Assembly: GCA_031280125.1 (NCBI GenBank)
Contig: JAITHE010000144.1
Coordinates: 1 to 33,646, forward strand
DNA: 33,646 bases
Direction: 5' to 3'
DNA from: Treponema sp.
GTDB lineage: Bacteria; Spirochaetota; Spirochaetia; Treponematales; Breznakiellaceae
Numbering within the stretch: position 1 is the first letter of the stretch; each line of letters begins with the position of its first letter. A program made the position numbers and the translations under genes. This document shows positions 15,844-22,241 of the stretch, piece by piece. The notes beneath the pieces are model-generated. The model was not told the DNA's origin, ran no database searches, and worked only from the letters and a program-made list of their open reading frames with translations.

Positions 15844-15880
15844 CGGCTTCTAACCCCTGTAAACATCATCCCTGTTAATC

Positions 15881-15886
15881 AGTATA
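15881..15886 (-). promoter_or_regulatory. Possible -10 for the Cache-like gene
   Basis: Minus-strand TATACT (15886-15881), about 37 nt before the GTG; the -35 is poor. Confidence 0.3.
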
Positions 15887-15907
15887 CAATAAAAAAGCGT
15901 TTTGTGC

Positions 15908-15920
15908 CATACTGAGCAGG
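15908..15920 (+). promoter_or_regulatory. -10 element for hflX, predicted leaderless
   Basis: CATACT (15908-15913) followed after 7 nt by the GTG start at 15921. The -35 is weak. The GCAGG touching the GTG is too close to act as a Shine-Dalgarno. Confidence 0.4.
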
Positions 15921-17039
15921 GTGAAGGAACTACATAAAACGGAGCCGGAAGCTCCCCGGGTATTTCTGGCAGGTCTCAGGGACAGTTCCATATCCGCGGA
16001 AGAAGCGGCGGACCTTGCTGCGGAACTGGCGGGACTGGCGAGAACCCTGGATCTGGACATTGCCGGATCGGAAATTGTCCATGTGCGGGAGCAAAATCCC
16101 CGTTACGGCATGGGCAGCGGCAAGGCCCGGGAACTGGCGGACAAGGCCCTGGCGGCGGGCGCCCGGTGCATTGTTTTTGATCGAGAACTCAGTCCCTCCC
16201 AGCAGAGAAACTGGGAAACCCTGAGCGGAATCTCCGCCGCGGACCGGCAGGAGTTGATCATCCGGATCTTCGCCGCCCGGGCAAAAACCAGGGAAGCGGG
16301 GCTGCAGGCGGAATTGGCGGAGCTGCTCTACGCTCTGCCCAGACTTTCCCACAAATATGTAGATTTGGCCCGCCAGCGGGGCGGCCATTACGGTACCCGG
16401 GGTTCCGGGGAAACCCGGCTTGAAACGGATAAACGGCTTGTCCGTAAACGGATCGGCGAACTCCGGAAAGAAATTGAGGATGTACGCCGCAGCCGCCGGA
16501 TTCAGCGCCGTCAGCGGGAAAGGCAGGGAACGCCGGTCTGCGCCCTGGTGGGTTATACCAACGCAGGAAAATCTTCCCTCCACCGGGCGCTGACCGGATC
16601 GGAGGCTGCGGTGGAGGACAAGCTTTTTGCCACCCTGGATCCCACCGCCCGCCGGGTCAGCCGGCCGGGGCCCAGCGGTTCCCGGCGAAACATCATTTTT
16701 ACCGATACCGTGGGTTTTATTCGCCGGCTGCCGCATAACCTGGTAGACGCCTTCCGGTCTACCCTGGAAGAGGCTGCGGAGGCGGATATCCTTATTCATG
16801 TGCTGGATGCCTCCGATCCTGCCAGGGAAGCCCGGTCCCGGACGGTGCTGGATGTTCTGGAAGATTTGGGAGCGGGAAACATCCCCCTGATCACGGCTCT
16901 GAACAAGGTAGATCTTCTGGGCCGGGAAGAGGCAGCCGTTCTGGAAGGGGAATTTCCTGGTTCCGCGGCAGTTTCGGCAAAAAACAAGCAGGGCCTGGAC
17001 CGGCTCTGGAATTTACTTGAAAAAAAGCTTAAGCTTTAA
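15921..17039 (+). CDS. hflX: Ribosome-associated GTPase HflX
   Basis: HflX binds the 50S subunit and splits or rescues stalled ribosomes under stress. The 372-aa protein has the N-terminal nucleotide-binding HflX domain (about 10-180), with the glycine-rich GMGSGKARELA and the family signature RGGHYGTRGSGETRLETDKR. A helical linker rich in Arg follows, then the G domain: G1 GYTNAGKSS (211-219), G3 DTVGFIRRLPHNLVDAF, and G4 NKVD. A GTG start is used. The last 11 bases carry the -35 of a sigma-28-type promoter for fliS. Confidence 0.95.
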   Translation: MKELHKTEPEAPRVFLAGLRDSSISAEEAADLAAELAGLARTLDLDIAGSEIVHVREQNPRYGMGSGKARELADKALAAGARCIVFDRELSPSQQRNWETLSGISAADRQELIIRIFAARAKTREAGLQAELAELLYALPRLSHKYVDLARQRGGHYGTRGSGETRLETDKRLVRKRIGELRKEIEDVRRSRRIQRRQRERQGTPVCALVGYTNAGKSSLHRALTGSEAAVEDKLFATLDPTARRVSRPGPSGSRRNIIFTDTVGFIRRLPHNLVDAFRSTLEEAAEADILIHVLDASDPAREARSRTVLDVLEDLGAGNIPLITALNKVDLLGREEAAVLEGEFPGSAAVSAKNKQGLDRLWNLLEKKLKL

Positions 17040-17055
17040 TTTCTTTTGCCGATAT
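17029..17055 (+). promoter_or_regulatory. Sigma-28 (FliA)-type promoter for fliS
   Basis: TTAAGCTT (17029-17036), exactly 11 nt, then GCCGATAT (17048-17055). Against the enterobacterial FliA consensus (TAAAGTTT-N11-GCCGATAA) this is 6/8 and 7/8 matches with the correct spacer. The -35 half overlaps the end of hflX; transcription would start about 30 nt before the fliS ATG. Confidence 0.65.
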
Positions 17056-17090
17056 TTGATTGAACGGCTATTCCGGCGAGGGAGGGATCT

Positions 17091-17531
17091 ATGGCATATA
17101 CCAATGCATTATCGGCCTATAAGGAAACGCGGATCAGGACCGCTAGTCAGGGGCAGCTTATTATTATGCTTTACGACGAGGCGGTAAAACAGCTTGATAA
17201 AAGCCTGGAGCTGCTTCACCTCAACATGGCGGGCAAAAAAGATCCCGCCAGAATAGAAAACATCGGCAAGGCGATTGTCAAAGCCCAGGCTATTATTACC
17301 GAACTTATGGTATCCCTGGATTTTGACCAGGGAGGAGAGATAGCGAAAAATCTCTTTGCCCTTTATACCTGGTTTAACAAGGAACTGCTGGAAGCCCACA
17401 TGAATACGGATTCTGTGCGGATTGCTTCGGTACGGGATATGATGAATGATCTCCGGGGCGCCTGGGTCAACGTAAGCGCCAAAACCAGCGCCGGAGACCG
17501 TCCTGCCGCGGGCCTTAACATTGCAGGCTAG
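17091..17531 (+). CDS. fliS: Flagellin export chaperone FliS
   Basis: FliS binds the C-terminus of flagellin in the cytoplasm, stops premature polymerisation and delivers it to the export gate. The 146-aa protein shows the family N-terminus NALSAYKETRIRTASQGQLIIMLYDEAVKQL and the mid-helix AIITELMVSLDFDQGGEIAKNLFALYTWFN. A strong GAGGGAGGG sits 5 nt before the ATG. It is followed after 2 bp by a FlgN-like gene. In spirochaetes the clients would be the periplasmic-flagellum core proteins. Confidence 0.95.
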   Translation: MAYTNALSAYKETRIRTASQGQLIIMLYDEAVKQLDKSLELLHLNMAGKKDPARIENIGKAIVKAQAIITELMVSLDFDQGGEIAKNLFALYTWFNKELLEAHMNTDSVRIASVRDMMNDLRGAWVNVSAKTSAGDRPAAGLNIAG

Positions 17532-17533
17532 GG

Positions 17534-18103
17534 ATGATAACAGCCGCCGTAAAAGAAGTTTCTCCCGCCGCTGAGACGCCGGCGCTGAGTTCTGCGGAAG
17601 TCGAGCGCCGGGTAGCCATTCTTAAACGGTTTCGGGAACTTCTTTCCCAGCAGCGGGACCGCTTCCGCCAGTACCTGAATGTGCTGGACAAACAAAAGGA
17701 AGTGATCGAAGGGGGGAGCGCCGACGAGCTTATAGCCCATGTAGAACTGGAAGAAAAAATAGTTGCCGACATCTTTGCCATCCAAAAAGTCATTGATCCC
17801 CTGGAAGACATGTACCGTTCCGCCTTCTCCGGCTCTTCTCTTTTTGTTCCCTCCGCAGGAACTGCCCGTTCTGCGGAAGATCACGCCCTGCCCGGCGAAG
17901 TCCGGGAAGTGCCGGGCCTTAAGGCAGCGCTGGAAGAACTTAAGGCCGAAGCAGTTACCCGATCGGGCCGCAACCGGGATCTTCTGGCCCGGCGAATGGC
18001 AGACATCAGGCTGGAAATGAAGCACCTGAGGACCAATCCCTATGCCATACACCGTTCGGCCTATGCAGCCGAAGACGCCTCTCTGGTAGACATTAGGGGC
18101 TGA
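17534..18103 (+). CDS. FlgN-like flagellar chaperone
   Basis: A 189-aa helical protein with the FlgN pattern: long N-terminal helix (RFRELLSQQRDRFRQYLNVLDKQKEVIEGGSADELIAHVELEEKIVADI shortened here to its key residues) and a C-terminal basic segment with LARRMADIRLEMKHLRTNPYA. FlgN proteins chaperone the hook-filament junction proteins FlgK and FlgL. It starts 2 bp after fliS, without a good Shine-Dalgarno, so coupling to fliS is likely. The assignment is from fold, size and context. Confidence 0.75.
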   Translation: MITAAVKEVSPAAETPALSSAEVERRVAILKRFRELLSQQRDRFRQYLNVLDKQKEVIEGGSADELIAHVELEEKIVADIFAIQKVIDPLEDMYRSAFSGSSLFVPSAGTARSAEDHALPGEVREVPGLKAALEELKAEAVTRSGRNRDLLARRMADIRLEMKHLRTNPYAIHRSAYAAEDASLVDIRG

Positions 18104-18322
18104 TCAGATTCTGTACAAAATAATAGATTTGTTTGGAAACTTTAGTTTCTGAACGGCTGCCGTTAAAAACGCAGGTTTCGCAGCCCGTATAATCCATAAG
18201 GATTACAGCGGCGAGAAACTACAAGGACCGTGAAGGAACCCGCCAGGTTTCCGGATAACTACTGTATACAGTCCGGCGGTGGATCTGCCGGCGGCTTTCG
18301 CGTCTTCGCTGTTTTGGGCGGA
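18104..18322. other. Intergenic region with three small palindromes and a TATAAT
   Basis: 219 bp between the FlgN-like gene and arfB (converging). It holds GAAAC/GTTTC (18136-18149), AACGGC-T-GCCGTT (18152-18164), and TAATCC-ATAA-GGATTA (18190-18205). A consensus TATAAT lies at 18188-18193 on the plus strand, facing arfB, with only a poor -35. The hairpins could end transcription from both sides. No gene is seen. Confidence 0.4.
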
Positions 18323-18739
18323 TCATTCTGGAAGGGGGTTGCGGCGGTCAGCCTTTTTTTCGCTGCGGATATGCTTGGCAAGAAGCCGCCGTTCCCGGGC
18401 TGCTTTGGAAGGCTTGGGGGGCCGGCGTTTTTTTGGAAGCCGGGCGGCGGAGGTGATCAGCGCTTCCGCCCGGGCAAAGGCCCGTTCCAGGTTGATCCTT
18501 TGGGAACGTTCTTCGCCGGAAGCGATAATCAATTCACCCCCTTCCGAGATCCTCGGAGCAATCTGTTCCCTGAGCCGGCCCATTTCCGCCGCGTTTAATC
18601 CGGCCAGATCGTCCAGGGCAAGGCGCAGGGTTACCTTGGTGTTTACCTTATTGACGTTCTGCCCGCCGGGGCCGCCTGACCGGGAAAAGGTTGCCGATCC
18701 GGCCCTGCGTATGGATTGCCGTAAAAGGTACCGATCCAT
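18323..18739 (-). CDS. arfB: Alternative ribosome-rescue factor ArfB (peptidyl-tRNA hydrolase)
   Basis: ArfB frees ribosomes stalled on mRNA ends. The 138-aa protein has the catalytic GGQ at residues 25-27 in SRSGGPGGQNVNKVNTKV, the class-I release-factor motif, and lacks codon-recognition domains. The C-terminal tail is rich in Lys and Arg (RLPKKRRPPKPSKAARERRL), matching the tail that enters the empty mRNA channel. The length equals the family's usual 140 aa. It is 38 bp downstream of the P-II gene. Confidence 0.95.
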   Translation of the reverse strand: MDRYLLRQSIRRAGSATFSRSGGPGGQNVNKVNTKVTLRLALDDLAGLNAAEMGRLREQIAPRISEGGELIIASGEERSQRINLERAFARAEALITSAARLPKKRRPPKPSKAARERRLLAKHIRSEKKADRRNPLPE

Positions 18740-18777
18740 AAAAATTCCGGGTTTACCACATTTGTTTTCCGGCCTGT

Positions 18778-19695
18778 TTACATCTGATTCAGGCCGGTAA
18801 CGTTTTCTGCAGGCAGGGAAAACACAAGGCCCTTTGCCTTGGAATTGATTCCAAAGGATTCGCTTACTGCCTGCATGATGGCTATTTTTTTGTCCCTGTT
18901 TGCCAGGATAATAATAATTTCCCGTTCATCCTGAACTGATATGCCGAAGAATTTAACCGGCCCCCGGTGAACAAGGCCCCGGGCATTAAGAATTGTTCCC
19001 CCGGTAGCGCCGGCGTCTCTGGCGGTAGTCATAAGTTCATCGCTGTAGCCCTGGTTTACGATTATCATGATAAGGTCGAATTTTTTTTCAGCGCTCATTT
19101 TATCCTCCGTCTTTTCCAGTTTCTTTTTCCTTTCTGAAATATGTTTGTGGATGCTGTCCTTGAACACCTGCAGGATGGGCTTGTTGACTCCCGAAAGGGG
19201 AACGGTAAAGGCTATGCCCGCCCCGGGATTATACAGCCCCAGCGACCGGCTTACTTCTTTAATAAGGAGGGGCGCCATCACATCCTGTTCCAGGCAGAAG
19301 ACCACCGCTTTTTCGCTGACCCCGATACCCAAAAGATCGAGCACCTCCGAGCTGGCCGTTCCCCGGCCCTTGCAGATAAAATGAAACCGCACATTGTTTT
19401 CTTCAAAAACTTCGGTGATGTACCTGGAAGCTTTCCATTCAATAATAAAGATTACAAATTGCAGCACCGGCATATTCGGTGATGCAGGTACGCCCCGCGG
19501 TTCAAAATCGCCGCGGGGCCGTTTTTGCAGGGACGGCAGCATCCGCTTTTTCTGTTTTGTCCCGGACCCGGCGGATATTGTTTCCGCGGCGGCCCCGGCT
19601 TTTTTTGAGGAATGTTTTTTCTTTTCCGGTTTGTCAGGCTTTTTGGCTCTGGTTCCGGCTTTTTCCGCCGCCGGAACTTCTTTTTTTTCAGCCAT
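18778..19695 (-). CDS. Tandem P-II-like regulator
   Basis: A 305-aa protein with two P-II-like ferredoxin-fold domains. A disordered, Lys/Ala-rich N-terminus (1-72) precedes domain 1 (about 76-180, with CKGRGTASSEVLDLLGIG) and domain 2 (about 205-303, with GATGGTILNARG, the nucleotide/T-loop region, at 229-240). Genes for P-II-like proteins sit next to DUF1538 membrane proteins in several anaerobes; here the stop of the DUF1538 gene overlaps this ATG by one base (TGATG). P-II proteins sense ATP/ADP and 2-oxoglutarate and gate transporters; I infer that this one regulates its DUF1538 partner. Start by the GGGAGG 7 nt upstream. An ATG five codons earlier is less likely. Confidence 0.82.
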   Translation of the reverse strand: MAEKKEVPAAEKAGTRAKKPDKPEKKKHSSKKAGAAAETISAGSGTKQKKRMLPSLQKRPRGDFEPRGVPASPNMPVLQFVIFIIEWKASRYITEVFEENNVRFHFICKGRGTASSEVLDLLGIGVSEKAVVFCLEQDVMAPLLIKEVSRSLGLYNPGAGIAFTVPLSGVNKPILQVFKDSIHKHISERKKKLEKTEDKMSAEKKFDLIMIIVNQGYSDELMTTARDAGATGGTILNARGLVHRGPVKFFGISVQDEREIIIILANRDKKIAIMQAVSESFGINSKAKGLVFSLPAENVTGLNQM

Positions 19696-21209
19696 CAAGA
19701 CGCCTCCCACAGGTATTCGATAATTACCCCCGCATCTTTTTCTTTGGCCAGGGCCTTGACTTCTTCCCGGCCCTCCATATCAGAGATTTTCAGCTTGCTG
19801 CGGTAGATAAGGCCCAAAAGCTGGATCACAATAAGGGGAGCCATGGCGATCGTGGCGACAATACCAAAGGCGTTTTCCATAAGGCTCAATCCGGATCCCT
19901 GGGCGGTGCCCATGGCCAGGGGGAGGAGGAAGGTGGAGGTCATGGGACCGGTACATACCCCGCCCGAGTCAAAGGCAATGCCGGTAAAGATTTTGGGCAC
20001 AAAAAAAGTAAGGGTTAAGGCGGCGATATATCCGGGAATCAAAATCCACATAAGGGGAATCTCCAAAAGGATGCGGAGCATGCTGATCCCCAGGGCTGCG
20101 GACATCCCTATGGAAAGGCCCCGCTGCATCACGCTTTGGGGAATGGCGCCGGAGGAAATTTCTTCTACCTGTTTATTGAGTACCACCACTGCCGGTTCAG
20201 CTTTGACAATGAAGTAGCCAAAGAGCATCCCCAGGGGAATCAGAATCCATTTAAGGGAAGAGGAGGCCAGCTCAAAACCAAGGAACTGCCCCACAGGGAT
20301 AAACCCTACGTTTACGCCGGTCAGAAACACCACAAGCCCTATAAAGGTATAGAAAAACCCCACGGCAATGCGGACCAGCCGGTGCCGCTTGTAGCGCCGG
20401 GAAACAAACTGGAAGATCACAAAAAAGGCCAATATGGCTCCCATGGCCTGAAGTATCTCTTCTGCATAATGGGGAAATTCAATGGCAAAAATTTCCATCA
20501 CATCCCGGGAAGTCGCCACCAGCGGTACATGGTGGGCTTCCGCATCCGCCCCTTCGGGCGAGAAGATGATCCCCAGAAGCAATACCGCCAAAATGGGACC
20601 CACGCTGCACAGCGATACCAGGCCAAAACTATCGTCCTGGGAATTACGGTCCGTGCGTATTGCGGCAACCCCAATGCCCATGGCAAGAATAAAGGGTACG
20701 GTAATGGGGCCGGTGGTAACTCCCCCGGAATCGAAGGCTATGGGAATGAACTTGGAGGGGGTAAATATCACCAGGACAAAGGCGATAAGGTAAAACACAA
20801 AAAGCATGGCGGACAGCCGGATTCTGAGGAATATCCTAAGGACCGCAACCACCAGAAAAAAGCCTACCCCGCAGGCGACGGTAAACACCAGGGCACTGTT
20901 TTCTATGGATGGAACCTGCCGGGCAAGCACCTGGAGATCCGGTTCCGCTATGGTGATACCCATGCCCATGACAAAACTGACCAGCAGGGCTATAAAGATA
21001 TTCGATGTCTTGGTAAGCTGAATGCCTATGCCCTCTCCCATGGGCATCATTGCCATGTCAGCGCCCATGGTAAAAAAGCCCATCCCCACCACCAGAAGCG
21101 CCGCTCCAACCAGAAAGGTCAGGATTGTTCCGGTAGACATGGGAACAAGAAAGACGCTGGCGATCAGCACGATTGAGGTAATGGGGAGAACCGAGGAAAA
21201 GGCCTCCAT
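19695..21209 (-). CDS. DUF1538 polytopic membrane protein (internally duplicated)
   Basis: A 504-aa inner-membrane protein with about 12 hydrophobic segments, built from two related halves. The signature FDSGGVTTGPIT (159-170) recurs as FDSGGVCTGPMT (413-424), and AEPDLQVLARQV (89-100) recurs as AEPAVVVLNKQV (338-349). The duplicated, transporter-like layout suggests two inverted or parallel repeats around a substrate path, but the substrate is unknown. The start at 21209 follows AAAGGA by seven bases; the open frame extends further but that part is not protein-like. Its partner downstream is the tandem P-II protein. Confidence 0.85.
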   Translation of the reverse strand: MEAFSSVLPITSIVLIASVFLVPMSTGTILTFLVGAALLVVGMGFFTMGADMAMMPMGEGIGIQLTKTSNIFIALLVSFVMGMGITIAEPDLQVLARQVPSIENSALVFTVACGVGFFLVVAVLRIFLRIRLSAMLFVFYLIAFVLVIFTPSKFIPIAFDSGGVTTGPITVPFILAMGIGVAAIRTDRNSQDDSFGLVSLCSVGPILAVLLLGIIFSPEGADAEAHHVPLVATSRDVMEIFAIEFPHYAEEILQAMGAILAFFVIFQFVSRRYKRHRLVRIAVGFFYTFIGLVVFLTGVNVGFIPVGQFLGFELASSSLKWILIPLGMLFGYFIVKAEPAVVVLNKQVEEISSGAIPQSVMQRGLSIGMSAALGISMLRILLEIPLMWILIPGYIAALTLTFFVPKIFTGIAFDSGGVCTGPMTSTFLLPLAMGTAQGSGLSLMENAFGIVATIAMAPLIVIQLLGLIYRSKLKISDMEGREEVKALAKEKDAGVIIEYLWEAS

Positions 21210-21243
21210 TATTTTTTCCTTTAGTATCTTGTTCACGGTATAA

Positions 21244-21272
21244 ACTATACTATTGCACCGGGATTGGGTCAA
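21244..21272 (-). promoter_or_regulatory. Promoter for the DUF1538/P-II operon
   Basis: Minus strand: TTGACC (21272-21267), 17-nt spacer, TATAGT (21249-21244), 35 nt before the ATG at 21209. It overlaps the plus-strand promoter below. Confidence 0.6.
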
Positions 21273-21281
21273 TGATATACT
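21253..21281 (+). promoter_or_regulatory. Promoter for the HU-like/DUF4469 gene
   Basis: TTGCAC (21253-21258), 17-nt spacer, TATACT (21276-21281). The leader would be about 100 nt with a GC-rich inverted repeat (CGGCGG...CCGCCG near 21340-21360) before the AGGAGG. Confidence 0.45.
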
Positions 21282-21386
21282 ACTGGATAAAAGATAATCA
21301 TGACTCATACCAAACAGCGGGAATGTGCGGCACGCGCGGCGGTATCCGGGCTGCCGCCGTATATCCATTATCAATAGGAGGTTCTT

Positions 21387-22130
21387 ATGGCGGTTATCAA
21401 CGAAATTACCGAAGTGTTACACAAGATTGAGGCAAAGCTCTACCCCAACTATCTGGGCAAGGGCGAAGGCGCGTATGTGGCCCGCTCAAAGGCCGAAGCG
21501 CCCCTTTCCATTCCAGACGTGTGCGCCGCCGCCAAAAACCGGGGCGGCTTTTCCGGGCACTATGAAGACCTGGTGGAACACGCCACGGTGTTCATCAACG
21601 AAGTGGTCTACCAGCTTTTGGACGGCTTTTCCGTGCAGCTCGGCGGTTTCTGCTCCCTCCACACCCGCATTTCCGGCACCTACCACGGGGCCAACGACCA
21701 CATCGGCGCAGAAAACCTCCACGTGGCCTTTAGAACCCTCCGGCGCCTCAAGGAGCTGCTCCTTAAAGTGAGCATCGAAAATGAAGGGCTGGCCGGAGAC
21801 GGCGCGTACATCGATGAAATCCTGGATATACACAGCGAGGCGGTCAACAGCATCCTTACCCCCGGCAACATGGTGCAGATCCTGGGGCATAAAATCAAGG
21901 TTGAAGGCGATGACCCCGAGTGCGGCGTGTGGTTTGTAAGCCAGGCGGACAGCGCCCGGATTAAAATTACCGAACACCTGGGAAATAACCGGAACAATGA
22001 ACTGCTGGGGCTTATACCGCCCCTTACCACGGGAACCTACAAGGTGGAAGTGGTAACCCGGTTTACCCACGGCACGGCGCTCAAAGAGCCGCGGACTATC
22101 AAGGCGGAACCGGTACTCACTGTAAACTAA
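21387..22130 (+). CDS. HU/IHF-like DNA-binding protein with DUF4469 (Ig-like) domain
   Basis: A 247-aa protein. The N-terminal half (about 1-125) resembles the IHF/HU-like domain of the Bvu_2165 group (PNYLGKGEGAYVARSKAEAPLSIPDVCAAA, HATVFINEVVYQLLDGFSVQLGGF). The C-terminal half (about 155-245) is the DUF4469 Ig-like domain: LTPGNMVQILGHKIKVEGDDPECGVWFV, then LIPPLTTGTYKVEVVTRFT. The family is best known from Bacteroidetes. Function is unknown. It starts at an ATG with AGGAGG six bases upstream, is monocistronic, and its stop is followed directly by a 23-bp tandem repeat. Confidence 0.85.
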   Translation: MAVINEITEVLHKIEAKLYPNYLGKGEGAYVARSKAEAPLSIPDVCAAAKNRGGFSGHYEDLVEHATVFINEVVYQLLDGFSVQLGGFCSLHTRISGTYHGANDHIGAENLHVAFRTLRRLKELLLKVSIENEGLAGDGAYIDEILDIHSEAVNSILTPGNMVQILGHKIKVEGDDPECGVWFVSQADSARIKITEHLGNNRNNELLGLIPPLTTGTYKVEVVTRFTHGTALKEPRTIKAEPVLTVN

Positions 22131-22240
22131 ACAGGGGAACTAACCAGTTCCCCATAAGGGAACCCTATGGTTCCTAACAAGGGAACGATCTGGTTCCCCG
22201 CACAGAAACCGGCTGGTTCCTGATAAGGGAACGGTTTTTG
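22131..22240. repeat. 23-bp tandem dyad repeat, 4 full units plus a partial
   Basis: Unit starts at 22146, 22169, 22192 and 22215, each 23 bp, each containing (A/G)GTTCC then a GGGAAC or GAAACC half; a partial unit (22131-22145) precedes them. Consensus is GGTTCC-N6-GGGAAC plus a 5-base link. Half-sites also pair across units, giving hairpins such as GGGGAACT/AGTTCCCC (22134-22153). The last unit runs into a TTTTT, so it doubles as a terminator between converging genes. Confidence 0.85.
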
Positions 22241-22241
22241 G

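Noticed and set aside
18104-18322. tRNA-like folding in the gap before arfB
   Set aside because: The palindromes do not assemble into a cloverleaf and no T-loop or anticodon arm is present.
18230-18598. Plus-strand ORF starting in the gap and running over arfB
   Set aside because: Antisense to the GGQ-bearing arfB; composition is Gly/Phe/Pro-rich and unlike a protein domain.
20136-21176. Long open frame on the plus strand opposite the DUF1538 gene
   Set aside because: It is antisense to a clear membrane protein; the translation is full of His, Gly and Lys without any fold signature and comes from GC-rich codon structure.
22131-22240. Possible CRISPR array
   Set aside because: The repeat units abut at a constant 23-bp step with no unique spacers and no cas genes nearby; it is a tandem dyad repeat.
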